Shown: positions 29,363 to 36,396 of the stretch, piece by piece | Numbering within the stretch: position 1 is the first letter of the stretch | How the letters are laid out: the number at the start of each line of letters is the position of its first letter | NCBI GenBank assembly: GCA_009801015.1 | Contig: VHZZ01006344.1 | Coordinates: 1 to 64,000, forward strand | Direction: 5' to 3' | Source of the DNA: Silene noctiflora | Lineage: Eukaryota; Streptophyta; Magnoliopsida; Caryophyllales; Caryophyllaceae | Length of the DNA: 64,000 bases | Made by a program: the position numbers and the translations under genes | The notes under the pieces: model-generated | What the model was told of the DNA's origin: nothing | Seen by the model: the letters and a program-made list of their open reading frames with translations, nothing else | Databases searched by the model: none

Positions 29363-29656
29363 TCACTCCTTCTCCTCTTTCTTTTCCTCCTCTTTCTTTT
29401 CCTCCTCTTTCTTTTCCTCCTTTTTCTCCCGAAAAATCAGAATTAAGGAGACGCCCTTTTTCCACGAGTAGGAAAAAGAATGAAATCTAGTGAGATTATT
29501 ACGTCGCGCCTCCTTGAGGTTTTCTTCCAGGATTCTCTGGAGTACCTTTGGGTATTCTCCCAGAGTAAAGGAAAGCAAGGAGCGCAGATATAAAAGGAGA
29601 GAAACCGCCAGTGTTACCAGAATCAGAAAAAGGCAGAAAACGAGCCCTGCGACCAC
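29363..29656 (-). CDS. Novel membrane ORF with Lys/Glu repeat tail
   Basis: A 97-codon frame 110 bp past the atp4 stop, on the same strand, that I do not recognise. It opens with a GTG codon. No ATG lies in its first part, but the frame is open 20-odd codons further upstream, so the true start is uncertain. Residues about 2-25 are strongly hydrophobic (LVFCLFLILVTLAVSLLLYL) and fit one membrane helix. A mixed charged stretch follows (LQRILEENLKEARRNNL), then a second short hydrophobic patch. The last 20 or so residues are KKEEE repeats encoded by a 15-bp tandem array. The frame sits between atp4 and a decayed duplicate of the atp4 3' part. It may be co-transcribed with atp4. Translation is unproven. 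Confidence 0.4.
   Translation of the reverse strand: MVAGLVFCLFLILVTLAVSLLLYLRSLLSFTLGEYPKVLQRILEENLKEARRNNLTRFHSFSYSWKKGVSLILIFREKKEEKKEEEKKEEEKKEEKE
29371..29430. repeat. 15-bp tandem repeat, about 4 copies
   Basis: The unit CCTCCTCTTTCTTTT is repeated, with two perfect copies and an imperfect one at each end. On the minus strand it encodes the KKEEE repeats at the end of the 97-codon ORF. Because the unit is a multiple of three, copy number can change without breaking the frame. Confidence 0.8.
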
Positions 29657-29766
29657 TAGATCTAAGGGTGTTAGTGGTCCATAAATTTCAAAAAAGCGAG
29701 GGTATATAAAGTCTATATTTTCTTACAAGACAGCTTAAAGAAAGCCTCTTAGAAGGAGGCTCCCGT

Positions 29767-30354
29767 TTAAGAAGCCAATGAATGAATGGATTGGAATGAA
29801 TCCAACCCTGTATCCAGCTTATTAGACTTTTTTAAGACCGAGAAGCCTTCTCGAATTAGGTTAACTATAGAAGCTTGAAACGCAGACCCGGGGAGAAAGC
29901 GTTCACTCACGGAGAAGTGAAACCCTGTAACTAGATCGTCCTGAAGACGGATGCGACGGGAGGAAGTGCCATTTGAGAGTGTTTGAAACTTAAGATTTAG
30001 ATTTCGACATAACAAAGCTTGGACCGTCTTTTCGCACTTAGGTGCACAGCGTGCCATTGGTAATGATTCCACTACGGTGCCACAAATGCGCAAGCTGATC
30101 CTAAGTAATCGTTCTTGTTCATTTGCTTCTGGAAGAACTACTTCGTTAGGGTTGGGGAATTGCTGCGATTCTTCCTGAATAGCTTGGATTCTCTCCTCGA
30201 GAGTCACTTTGAAAGTCGTACCTAAACTCTGACGACTGAATATGAGAAAGCCTATAAAACAACAAGCTACTATCATTTCCTCATTATAGATTGAGATCTT
30301 CTTCGAACTTAATACAGAAAAAGCTATAATAGTAGCAATGGCAATCCGGTTCAT
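29767..30354 (-). CDS. atp4: ATP synthase subunit 4 (subunit b, stator stalk)
   Basis: This is the plant mitochondrial gene once called orf25 or ymf39. It encodes the membrane-anchored peripheral stalk subunit of F1Fo ATP synthase, acting in the inner membrane. Diagnostic stretches are SSKKISIYNEEMIVACCFIG, FSRQSLGTTFKVTLEERIQ, RISLRICGTVVESLPMARCA and KCEKTVQALLCRNLN. I chose the internal ATG giving 195 residues (family about 190-198). The frame is open 39 codons further upstream, but that part is not family-like. Prolines at QFPNPNEVVLPE, where edited proteins have Leu, suggest C-to-U editing. The C-terminal segment (PGSAFQASIVNLIREGFSVL) matches the family, followed by a variable tail. nad4L lies 164 bp upstream, the classic nad4L-atp4 pair. 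Confidence 0.95.
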   Translation of the reverse strand: MNRIAIATIIAFSVLSSKKISIYNEEMIVACCFIGFLIFSRQSLGTTFKVTLEERIQAIQEESQQFPNPNEVVLPEANEQERLLRISLRICGTVVESLPMARCAPKCEKTVQALLCRNLNLKFQTLSNGTSSRRIRLQDDLVTGFHFSVSERFLPGSAFQASIVNLIREGFSVLKKSNKLDTGLDSFQSIHSLAS

Positions 30355-30518
30355 CTGGAAAAGCTTTATATTTGAGCAACTGAACTGGATCTTTCTTGGG
30401 AAAGTTCGAATCGGGTGCGCTCGTCCAGTACGAAAGGAGCTGACCCTGCCTACTTTGTTTTCTAAATTCAAAGTAAGAGAAGGATAGAACTTCGTTTTTT
30501 GTTCACTCTCTTTGACTC

Positions 30519-30821
30519 TTAGCCTTGAATGCTATTAATGAATTCTACTGCAATAGTTCCTCTGACTCTGAAAGTTATAACAAAGATGGCTAAGCCAATT
30601 GCTGATTCCGCTGCAGCTACGGTTAGTACCAATAAAGCAAATAATTGCCCCATCATATCATCTAATGATATGGAAAGTACCAAAAAGTTCGCATTAACTG
30701 CTAATAACATTGATTCTATTGACATTGACATAATAAGAATATTTCTTCTATTAAGTAGAATTCCCCAAATGCCTGAAATGAAGATGATCATAGAGAATGT
30801 CAAATATTTGATTGAATCCGT
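30519..30821 (-). CDS. nad4L: NADH dehydrogenase subunit 4L
   Basis: A small hydrophobic proton-channel subunit of complex I. The reading includes [40 protein letters not shown] and the conserved end [16 protein letters not shown] start it at ACG (30821-30819), which gives the usual 100 residues. Editing ACG to AUG to create the nad4L start is known in seed plants. The first genomic ATG (30803) would give 94 residues and lose the conserved DSIKYL head. Ser at the positions read MSMSIES, where edited proteins have Leu, also implies editing. The gene lies 87 bp after the unrecognised 219-codon ORF and just before atp4. Three membrane helices are expected. Confidence 0.95.
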   Translation of the reverse strand, partial: TDSIKYLTFSMIIFISGIWGILLNRRNILIMSMSIESMLLAVNANFLVLSISLDDMMGQLFALLVLTVAAAESAIGLAIFVITFRVRGTIAVEFINSIQG

Positions 30822-30908
30822 TTCGGTAACCGGGAACTGCTATATAAATTCAAATGTTGAAACTCCAGTCAAGAAGAGGAAGCCCTTTGGGATAAAAAAG
30901 GTGCCCTT

Positions 30909-31568
30909 TCATGCGCTTGAGTCAGCATCGGGCTCCCCCCCTACCGGGGGCCGTAAAGGAACTTTATCCTTGAGGGTATAAAAGGTACTAGAATGCCTCC
31001 CCTTGGCATTCAATTCCTCTAGGATTTTATATAGAGCCTCTAGCTGGGGTTCCCCTGTACTAGTGTGCGGGTTATCCAGGGCGCGAGCTCCTCTTCCTAA
31101 CCAATCCCCATTTGGATCAAGACCTGCCATTATTTCTATAATGGACCGTTTGACCTCGAAGAGATCTTGGGCATTGTACTGTGCCCACTGCGCCTCCTGA
31201 GGCGAGGGAAAATCAATCCTGGAGAGTAGCCTCCGGCGTATTGAGGCTATGGAGTCTCCTCCGACGGCATCATTCTCATTAAAAGGAGCATTCCCTCCTT
31301 CTAAAGAATTGCCGGAGGGTTCGCTTACCGCCGGATTCTCCGACGACGATTCCATTAACACGCGGAGGTCAAAGGACCCCCAGCGCCTCTCTGAGGAATT
31401 TGAAGGCCCAGACCCTTCCCCGGAAATTGGTTGAGAGCTTTCCGCCGGCCCCGCCATCTTAACTGCGAGTCCGCAGAATGAAGAAAGCCCAATTCCACAA
31501 ATTAACAGGGCCCAGCTTGGAATCCCCAGGAACCGGCTGAGGATTCTAAGGCTGCCGGCTATTCCCAC
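30909..31568 (-). CDS. Unrecognised 219-codon ORF with membrane anchor
   Basis: I do not recognise this protein with certainty. It begins with ATG only nine bases after the stop of the nad3-headed ORF and ends 87 bp before nad4L, so it is very likely co-transcribed. Residues about 1-15 are basic (SLRILSRFLG), then about 17-37 form one hydrophobic helix (WALLICGIGLSSFCGLAV). A Ser/Gly/Pro/Glu-rich segment follows to about residue 110. The C-terminal half looks more ordered and contains MAGLDPNGDWLGRGARAL and NPHTSTGEPQLEALYKILEE. The latter recalls the variable N-terminal presequences of some plant mitochondrial atp6 genes and of some sterility-linked chimeric ORFs. That resemblance is from memory and weak. 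The sequence is GC-richer than the spacers around it, which supports a real, maintained frame. Confidence 0.6.
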   Translation of the reverse strand: MGIAGSLRILSRFLGIPSWALLICGIGLSSFCGLAVKMAGPAESSQPISGEGSGPSNSSERRWGSFDLRVLMESSSENPAVSEPSGNSLEGGNAPFNENDAVGGDSIASIRRRLLSRIDFPSPQEAQWAQYNAQDLFEVKRSIIEIMAGLDPNGDWLGRGARALDNPHTSTGEPQLEALYKILEELNAKGRHSSTFYTLKDKVPLRPPVGGEPDADSSA

Positions 31569-31577
31569 CCTTTTTTA

Positions 31578-31802
31578 CTAATTATTAAAAAAATCAAAAT
31601 AACCAAGTTCATAGAAACCTACTCCTATGATTAAATATACCGTAATAAGAATAAGAATTATTAAAAAAACCCATTTTAACCAAATTTCCAAAGAGGAATG
31701 ATGGTCACTCTGCTTAGAAGAAAAAGGAAGACCGAGTGGGATCAAAGATACTAGCAGACTGATCACTAAATAGATAAAAATAGGCGCAAATTCTAACATC
31801 AT
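31578..31802 (-). CDS. Chimeric ORF with nad3 N-terminus
   Basis: A 74-codon frame. Its first 27 residues are nearly those of mitochondrial NADH dehydrogenase subunit 3: LEFAPIFIYLVISLLVSLIP followed by LGLPF. From residue 28 on (SSKQSDHHSS) it no longer resembles nad3 and lacks the conserved SAYECGFDPFG and later helices. A second hydrophobic helix follows at about residues 42-62 (WVFLIILILITVYLIIGVGF). The upstream leader also looks copied from nad3. The frame is open 22 codons before the ATG pair, and I start at the first ATG of the pair (31802) as in nad3. It is thus the head of nad3 fused to unrelated membrane sequence, not a functional complex I subunit. It lies between rpl5 and the 219-codon ORF, on the same strand. 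Such chimeras occur among sterility-associated mitochondrial ORFs. Confidence 0.75.
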   Translation of the reverse strand: MMLEFAPIFIYLVISLLVSLIPLGLPFSSKQSDHHSSLEIWLKWVFLIILILITVYLIIGVGFYELGYFDFFNN

Positions 31803-31977
31803 GACAGACAGAGAATTTTTCTTGCTTCTTGCTCTAAGAGATTTTAGATAGAGGGGCCGGTATACCAAAAAAGAAGAGAATGAAAGAAAGCACTATGCTA
31901 TTTCTAGTTAGTGCTCTGTGGGAACTTTTTTTTTCTTCGTACACGCGATTCCTTACAATTCAAGAGTGTATTTTATA

Positions 31978-32592
31978 TTATAAGGACTCTACTTTATCTT
32001 TAACTTTAAGGTATGGGTAAGGTATGGGAAGGAGGTCTTGTCTTCTATTTAATTTTAATTTTAAAAGTACTAAAGGGCTAGTGCCGAGTCGAGATTTGAT
32101 GCTGATATAATGAAAGCAAAAGTCAACTTCGAAGATTTCAAAATGGTCTTCGAGTTCGGAGGCGAATTCACAAAACTCCGCTTCGAGCGAGACTTGAATT
32201 GAGTTCCCTCTTATTTCGACGCGAGAATCTAAGAGAGGAATGACTGTCGAGATTCTGACCAAAAAATGAGACATTCGACACCCTTGTAGACTACTTTCTC
32301 GTGCTAGATGATTGCCATATCCGTTTTCTTTCTTTCCCTTTTCTTTGTTGAAAAAGATTGGATTAGATCGAAAGGACTTGACTATCGAACCTCTTTTTCT
32401 CTCTCTGAATTTTTGACCGCACGCAATCTCCATAGCCAATTTTCCATTTTTTATTATGAAATCTGAAGTTCCTACCTTTGGTACTAATCTTATTTCACTC
32501 AATTCCGGCACTTCCCTAACGTTGGCGTGATTCAGTTTGAGCAAGAGATCTTGACGTGAAACATCTTCGTAATGAAAATCGAGTGGAAACAT
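31978..32592 (-). CDS. rpl5: Ribosomal protein L5, mitochondrial, altered C-terminus
   Basis: L5 binds 5S rRNA and the central protuberance of the large mitoribosomal subunit. The start [20 protein letters not shown] is the typical plant mitochondrial one. Further matches are [38 protein letters not shown] and [15 protein letters not shown]. After residue 155 (end of FEIFE) the normal tail, which contains a TSAN motif, is absent and a lysine-rich tail of 49 residues (ending KDKVESL) replaces it. A neighbouring frame just after this point reads [16 protein letters not shown] and then stops, which resembles the lost tail. A frameshift is therefore likely, giving 204 residues instead of about 185-188. 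Residues 81-95 also carry a lysine-rich variant region. It may be functional with a new tail or an early pseudogene. Confidence 0.85.
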   Translation of the reverse strand: MFPLDFHYEDVSRQDLLLKLNHANVREVPELSEIRLVPKVGTSDFIIKNGKLAMEIACGQKFRERKRGSIVKSFRSNPIFFNKEKGKKENGYGNHLARESSLQGCRMSHFLVRISTVIPLLDSRVEIRGNSIQVSLEAEFCEFASELEDHFEIFEVDFCFHYISIKSRLGTSPLVLLKLKLNRRQDLLPIPYPYLKVKDKVESL

Positions 32593-32904
32593 GAGTTGAC
32601 TTTTCCTTTACAAAAGAAAGTCTAGAGGGGAATACCGCTGCTGAGAGATACCGCGCAGATCTAGGGGATAACTAAGCTTAGGCAAAAAAGTCTCGGCGAT
32701 TGAGAACTATTATATATTATAATAGAATAACGATAGTCATAAAGTTTGAAATAGCTTCTAATAGCTTAATTGAGTTTAAAAAAGAAGCTTTTTTTTCTTC
32801 TTTTTACTTTGCATTTTTTTCGTGATTCGTTCATGTCTTACCCAAAGGGGCTGCTTCGATCCAAAGTGCTTCTTTTTATTTAAGTCTTATTTTTTCTTTT
32901 CTGT
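32593..32904. other. Spacer between ccmB and rpl5
   Basis: A 312-bp gap that holds no gene. It contains an AT palindrome near 32707-32725 (TATATATTATAATA type) and T-rich runs around 32787-32830. Any processing site for the ccmB-rpl5 transcript would lie here. Confidence 0.5.
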
Positions 32905-33525
32905 TCAATCTTGTGAACTAATCGATACCGAAATTGGAAAAAGGTAGACGAAGGCAGCGAAATATCCAATCGATGAAAGAACATGAAACCATTCTGTTTG
33001 AATAGAGGTACGAAAAAGTGTTGAGGGCAATGAAGTCGGTAAAGTGGTTAAATTTTGCGAGCTGTTCCAACCACTGCTTTCTTTGATAGAAATAGCCAAA
33101 GCCGAATGAATACCACATAAAAGAGTCAAAATCATGCTCCCTACTATAATGTTTAAACGCTCCATTCCGGATTGTCCGAATTGGTAGAAGAGTTCTAAGA
33201 TAGGAAAAGTACATAGTATACGGCTTATTTGAATCGCCCAGTGCCCTATTAATTGTATAAGTAGGATCTTTGGTAAGGGTGCTTTACTTAAATAATACAA
33301 TTCGATTGTCCCATCTTCTTTCTCATTTCTCAGAAAGGGGGCGGTAGTAAAGGAAAACAACGGGGGTATCCGAATCGGACCTAAATGGAAATGAGATGAA
33401 AAGTCCTTTTCAAAGCCTAGCATTAAGGGGGTTACGAGAATATATGAGATGAATGGAGAAAAAGTCGTGATTGGTGTGGAGAAGAAGATCTGTTTATGAT
33501 ATAGTTCAATCATAGGTCGTCTCAT
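32905..33525 (-). CDS. ccmB: Cytochrome c maturation protein CcmB
   Basis: A membrane subunit of the CcmAB ABC transporter of the system I cytochrome c maturation pathway in the mitochondrial inner membrane. The length is 206 residues, as is usual. Diagnostic stretches are FSPFISYILVTPLMLGFEKD, HFHLGPIRIPPLFSF, LRNEKEDGTIELYYLS, LTLLCGIHSALAISI, SSGWNSSQNLTTLPT and the C-terminal TEWFHVLSSIGYF to ISVSISSQD. About six hydrophobic helices are expected. The start is the ATG giving MRRPMIELYHKQIFFSTPIT, aligned to the family start. Several positions differ from typical angiosperm CcmB (for example SKAPLPKIL), so the lineage is moderately divergent; some differences will be editing sites. It is the first recognised gene of the minus-strand island, 312 bp upstream of rpl5. 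Confidence 0.95.
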   Translation of the reverse strand: MRRPMIELYHKQIFFSTPITTFSPFISYILVTPLMLGFEKDFSSHFHLGPIRIPPLFSFTTAPFLRNEKEDGTIELYYLSKAPLPKILLIQLIGHWAIQISRILCTFPILELFYQFGQSGMERLNIIVGSMILTLLCGIHSALAISIKESSGWNSSQNLTTLPTSLPSTLFRTSIQTEWFHVLSSIGYFAAFVYLFPISVSISSQD

Positions 33526-36129
33526 TTTCCTCCCTTTCTTTTTGCTTTCTTTTCTTCTAATTAATGCCCTTCAAGTCTGGTTCTGAACGCTGCAAAGTTC
33601 TTTAATTGGTTTCTTGGGTAGGGCTCTTCGCGCCTTCATAGTTGTTTAGGTCTCATGGATTAGAAGAGCGTAAATCTGAGGCTAGCTTTCTTTTTTCAAT
33701 GCTTCCTTTCTTTTTACTTGAGAAAAACTGCTTTCTCGCATCCCAAGAAGAGGAACTCAACTAATAAGTAAGATGAAGCCTATTCCAATATCTCTATATG
33801 AAGCTTTGCTCTTTCTTAAGCTTTTCCTGATAAGATACGAAGACATCATAAGAAAGATATCCTCCTGTGGCAGCAGATCTAGAGACCATACATAGCTATC
33901 CCTTAAGTAAGGGGGGTAATACGCGTAGTGAGCAGGCTGTTTCGGAAAGTCCCTAACGAATGTGAGAAGCGACTTTTACTTATTCTTATTGTAGTTGATC
34001 GCTATAGAGAAGAAAGAATTTTGTCAACCCTAAGGTGAAGTATAATTACAAAAGAATGGGTTAATATAGGGGGATTAGTCAATAAGGTGCGTGAATGAGA
34101 TCTTAGGTTCTGCTCTAAGCTAATGAAGCTATACGCTTTCTGATGTGTCTAGGTCCGGAGAGTGGTCTGGTGCTTGGCCCCACTCCGAAGTCCGCTATCT
34201 GCTCTTTGAACGGCTTCAGATGTAAGAAATTGCTTGTTGGATTCTTCTAGATGTAAAACGTTATGTTATATAGTAGTAGTTACTTTAGTTAAGGTCTTAT
34301 CAAGAGAAAGATCTGTGTTCGGCTGGTAAACCCGGTAGAAAAGCTATCTAAGCACTTTATCCCAGGGAACTGGGCCAAATCAGAATAGAGAGTAGAGAGG
34401 GCTTCAAGCCGATAAAGAAAGACATATACAAAGTAAAGTGCGTGCAGTCGAAAACATAGCATTACTATATAGTAAAAGTAGAATTAAGAAGAAAAGGACT
34501 TCCTAATAGGAAAGAATCCTCTCGAGTGATAATTAATCCTCTTTACTTCTATAAGTATTTGCAGCGTAAGATGTCTCGCGGGAAGAGTTCTAAGTTTTAG
34601 TATAGTAGTAAAGCTAAGAGCTGATTCTTGCCAAGTAGGATTATCCTTACCCAGTATTCGGCATATGTTTTTCCGGGGTTCGCCGTTCATATTCTAGATT
34701 CTATAAATTAATTCGTAAATATAATAAATGAAGTTCTTTGTTTTCGTAGGTGCATTCTCTTTCGTCTCTGTCTTGTGATCGAGAATCCCAGGGAAAGGTT
34801 CTTAGATTAGATAAAGGCGGCCCATACCGGTAAGAAGTAGCACGAACACAGGTATCCTCTAGTTCTTACCGCGGGAGGAGGCTCTCTTGCTTCCTTTGAT
34901 TCGGTCGTTTGCCCCTTTCTTTTCTTTTTTTAGGGGTCAGGCGAAAAGCATAATGAGAAGGTCTCGTTTTTATAGAATACCCATATGCAGCGATTTATTA
35001 ATATAATGGAACTTAGATAAGATCGAATTTGGAGACTCTCTGCAACTTCCCCGTAGAAAGAATATAGATAGATCGTTTAAATAAGTAAATATACTCATAG
35101 TAGTATAGGAAGCAAGGTTGATTCCCTTCCTTGCTTTAGAGCTCGCCTGATGACTCATATAGTAAAAAAGTAGGGCATCTAATTCATTTGTGGTGTGCAG
35201 TGACTTAATTGTGTGTTTGTTTTAATAGAGTCCCTCCCCTATCATTTTCGTGGCTTGGTTGATGTGATCAGAACGAATAAGTATAATAATTGATAAGAAA
35301 GAATTACATAATTACATATAGAATATAATTTGGGTAATCAATAAACATAGCTTTTTCTGGACTAAGACGTATAAATTGTAAATGCTGTCACAAGGAAAAG
35401 AGGGTTCGGGGGGTTCGACACGAGTAGGTAGATAGCCGCTTTCAAGAAAGGACAGACCTACTGATAGATTATAATAGATAAGATGATTGACAATTCAAGC
35501 AGGGGTCGGAAGGAGCGTGTTAAGTTCCCTGGGTTTTGCCCTATCTTTTTTGAATAGCCAAAACTCATATGTTTTGGTGGGCTTTCGTTAAGTGGTTTCC
35601 AAATACTGGAGGTTGAGTATCCCCTCATTTGCATATGCATAGCCATAATTGACATCTTTTCTTTGATTTTTTTTTATTATGTTCGAGAAAGTTCCCTTTC
35701 TTCAGTCGAGGTGGCTTGCCCGGGGTACCATCATGCCTATTCTCTATCGCAAGCAGGTGCACTAGCCCTGGGGAATACGTTCCTTGTGGGAGATGTGTTA
35801 CCTAATTACAGGTATAAATATGCATACCCGCCATTAAGATATCTTTATCCAACAGGAAAATTTAACTGTTAGCAAAATAAGTCACTCTCGTTTAAACGCA
35901 CGGAAATGGCCTCTGCGTTGATGTTTGAATTTTGGAGTCTTAAAAGGGCTAAATGCGCATGTTTTGGGTCTGATATACCTCTCTTTTTTGCCAAAATGCT
36001 CTAATTTCCTTTGATTCTCGTTCCTTTTGTCTGCTTTGGTGCCTATAAGTTAGGGTAAGTTAGCTGGCTTGAAGGCAGGTTCCCCGTTAATATAAGTTAA
36101 GGGTTAAAAAAAGAAGCCCTATATATTAA
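33526..36129. other. Spacer upstream of ccmB
   Basis: I see no gene. The promoter of the ccmB-to-atp4 cluster may lie here on the minus strand. I could not single out a convincing CRTA-type promoter, so none is annotated. Confidence 0.5.
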
Positions 36130-36396
36130 GGACCAGCCTTTCCGAGATCATCATCTGAAAAAGCCGCTTCTTTTGGATCATCATCCACTTCATTGGCTTC
36201 AATTGCAAGAGCTTCCCGTTCATCGCCTTAGTTTTATTGGATTCATAGGTAGAGCATCTCTTGTTCTATATCATCTGAATTAGCTTCATCTACTGCCTTT
36301 GGTAAGGCGTGCTTTTCCTGATCTTCGTGCTCAGCTGATTCCTCAGTCTCAGCTTGGCCACCGCCGACCAAGACTCCTTCTGTGATCACTTGAGTC
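36130..36396 (-). other. Decayed acidic coding-like island
   Basis: Read on the minus strand, one frame gives acidic, Ala/Glu/Asp-rich text such as GGGQAETEESAEHEDQEKHA, VDEANSDDIEQEM, EALAIEANEVDDDPKEAAF and SDDDLGKAGP, with a few internal stops in the middle. The composition is protein-like and unlike the spacers. The right half of this reading (AAFSDDDLGKAGP) resembles SAFADDLGKSGP at 47885-47925. I do not recognise the protein. It looks like a fragment of a repetitive acidic gene that has decayed. Confidence 0.35.
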
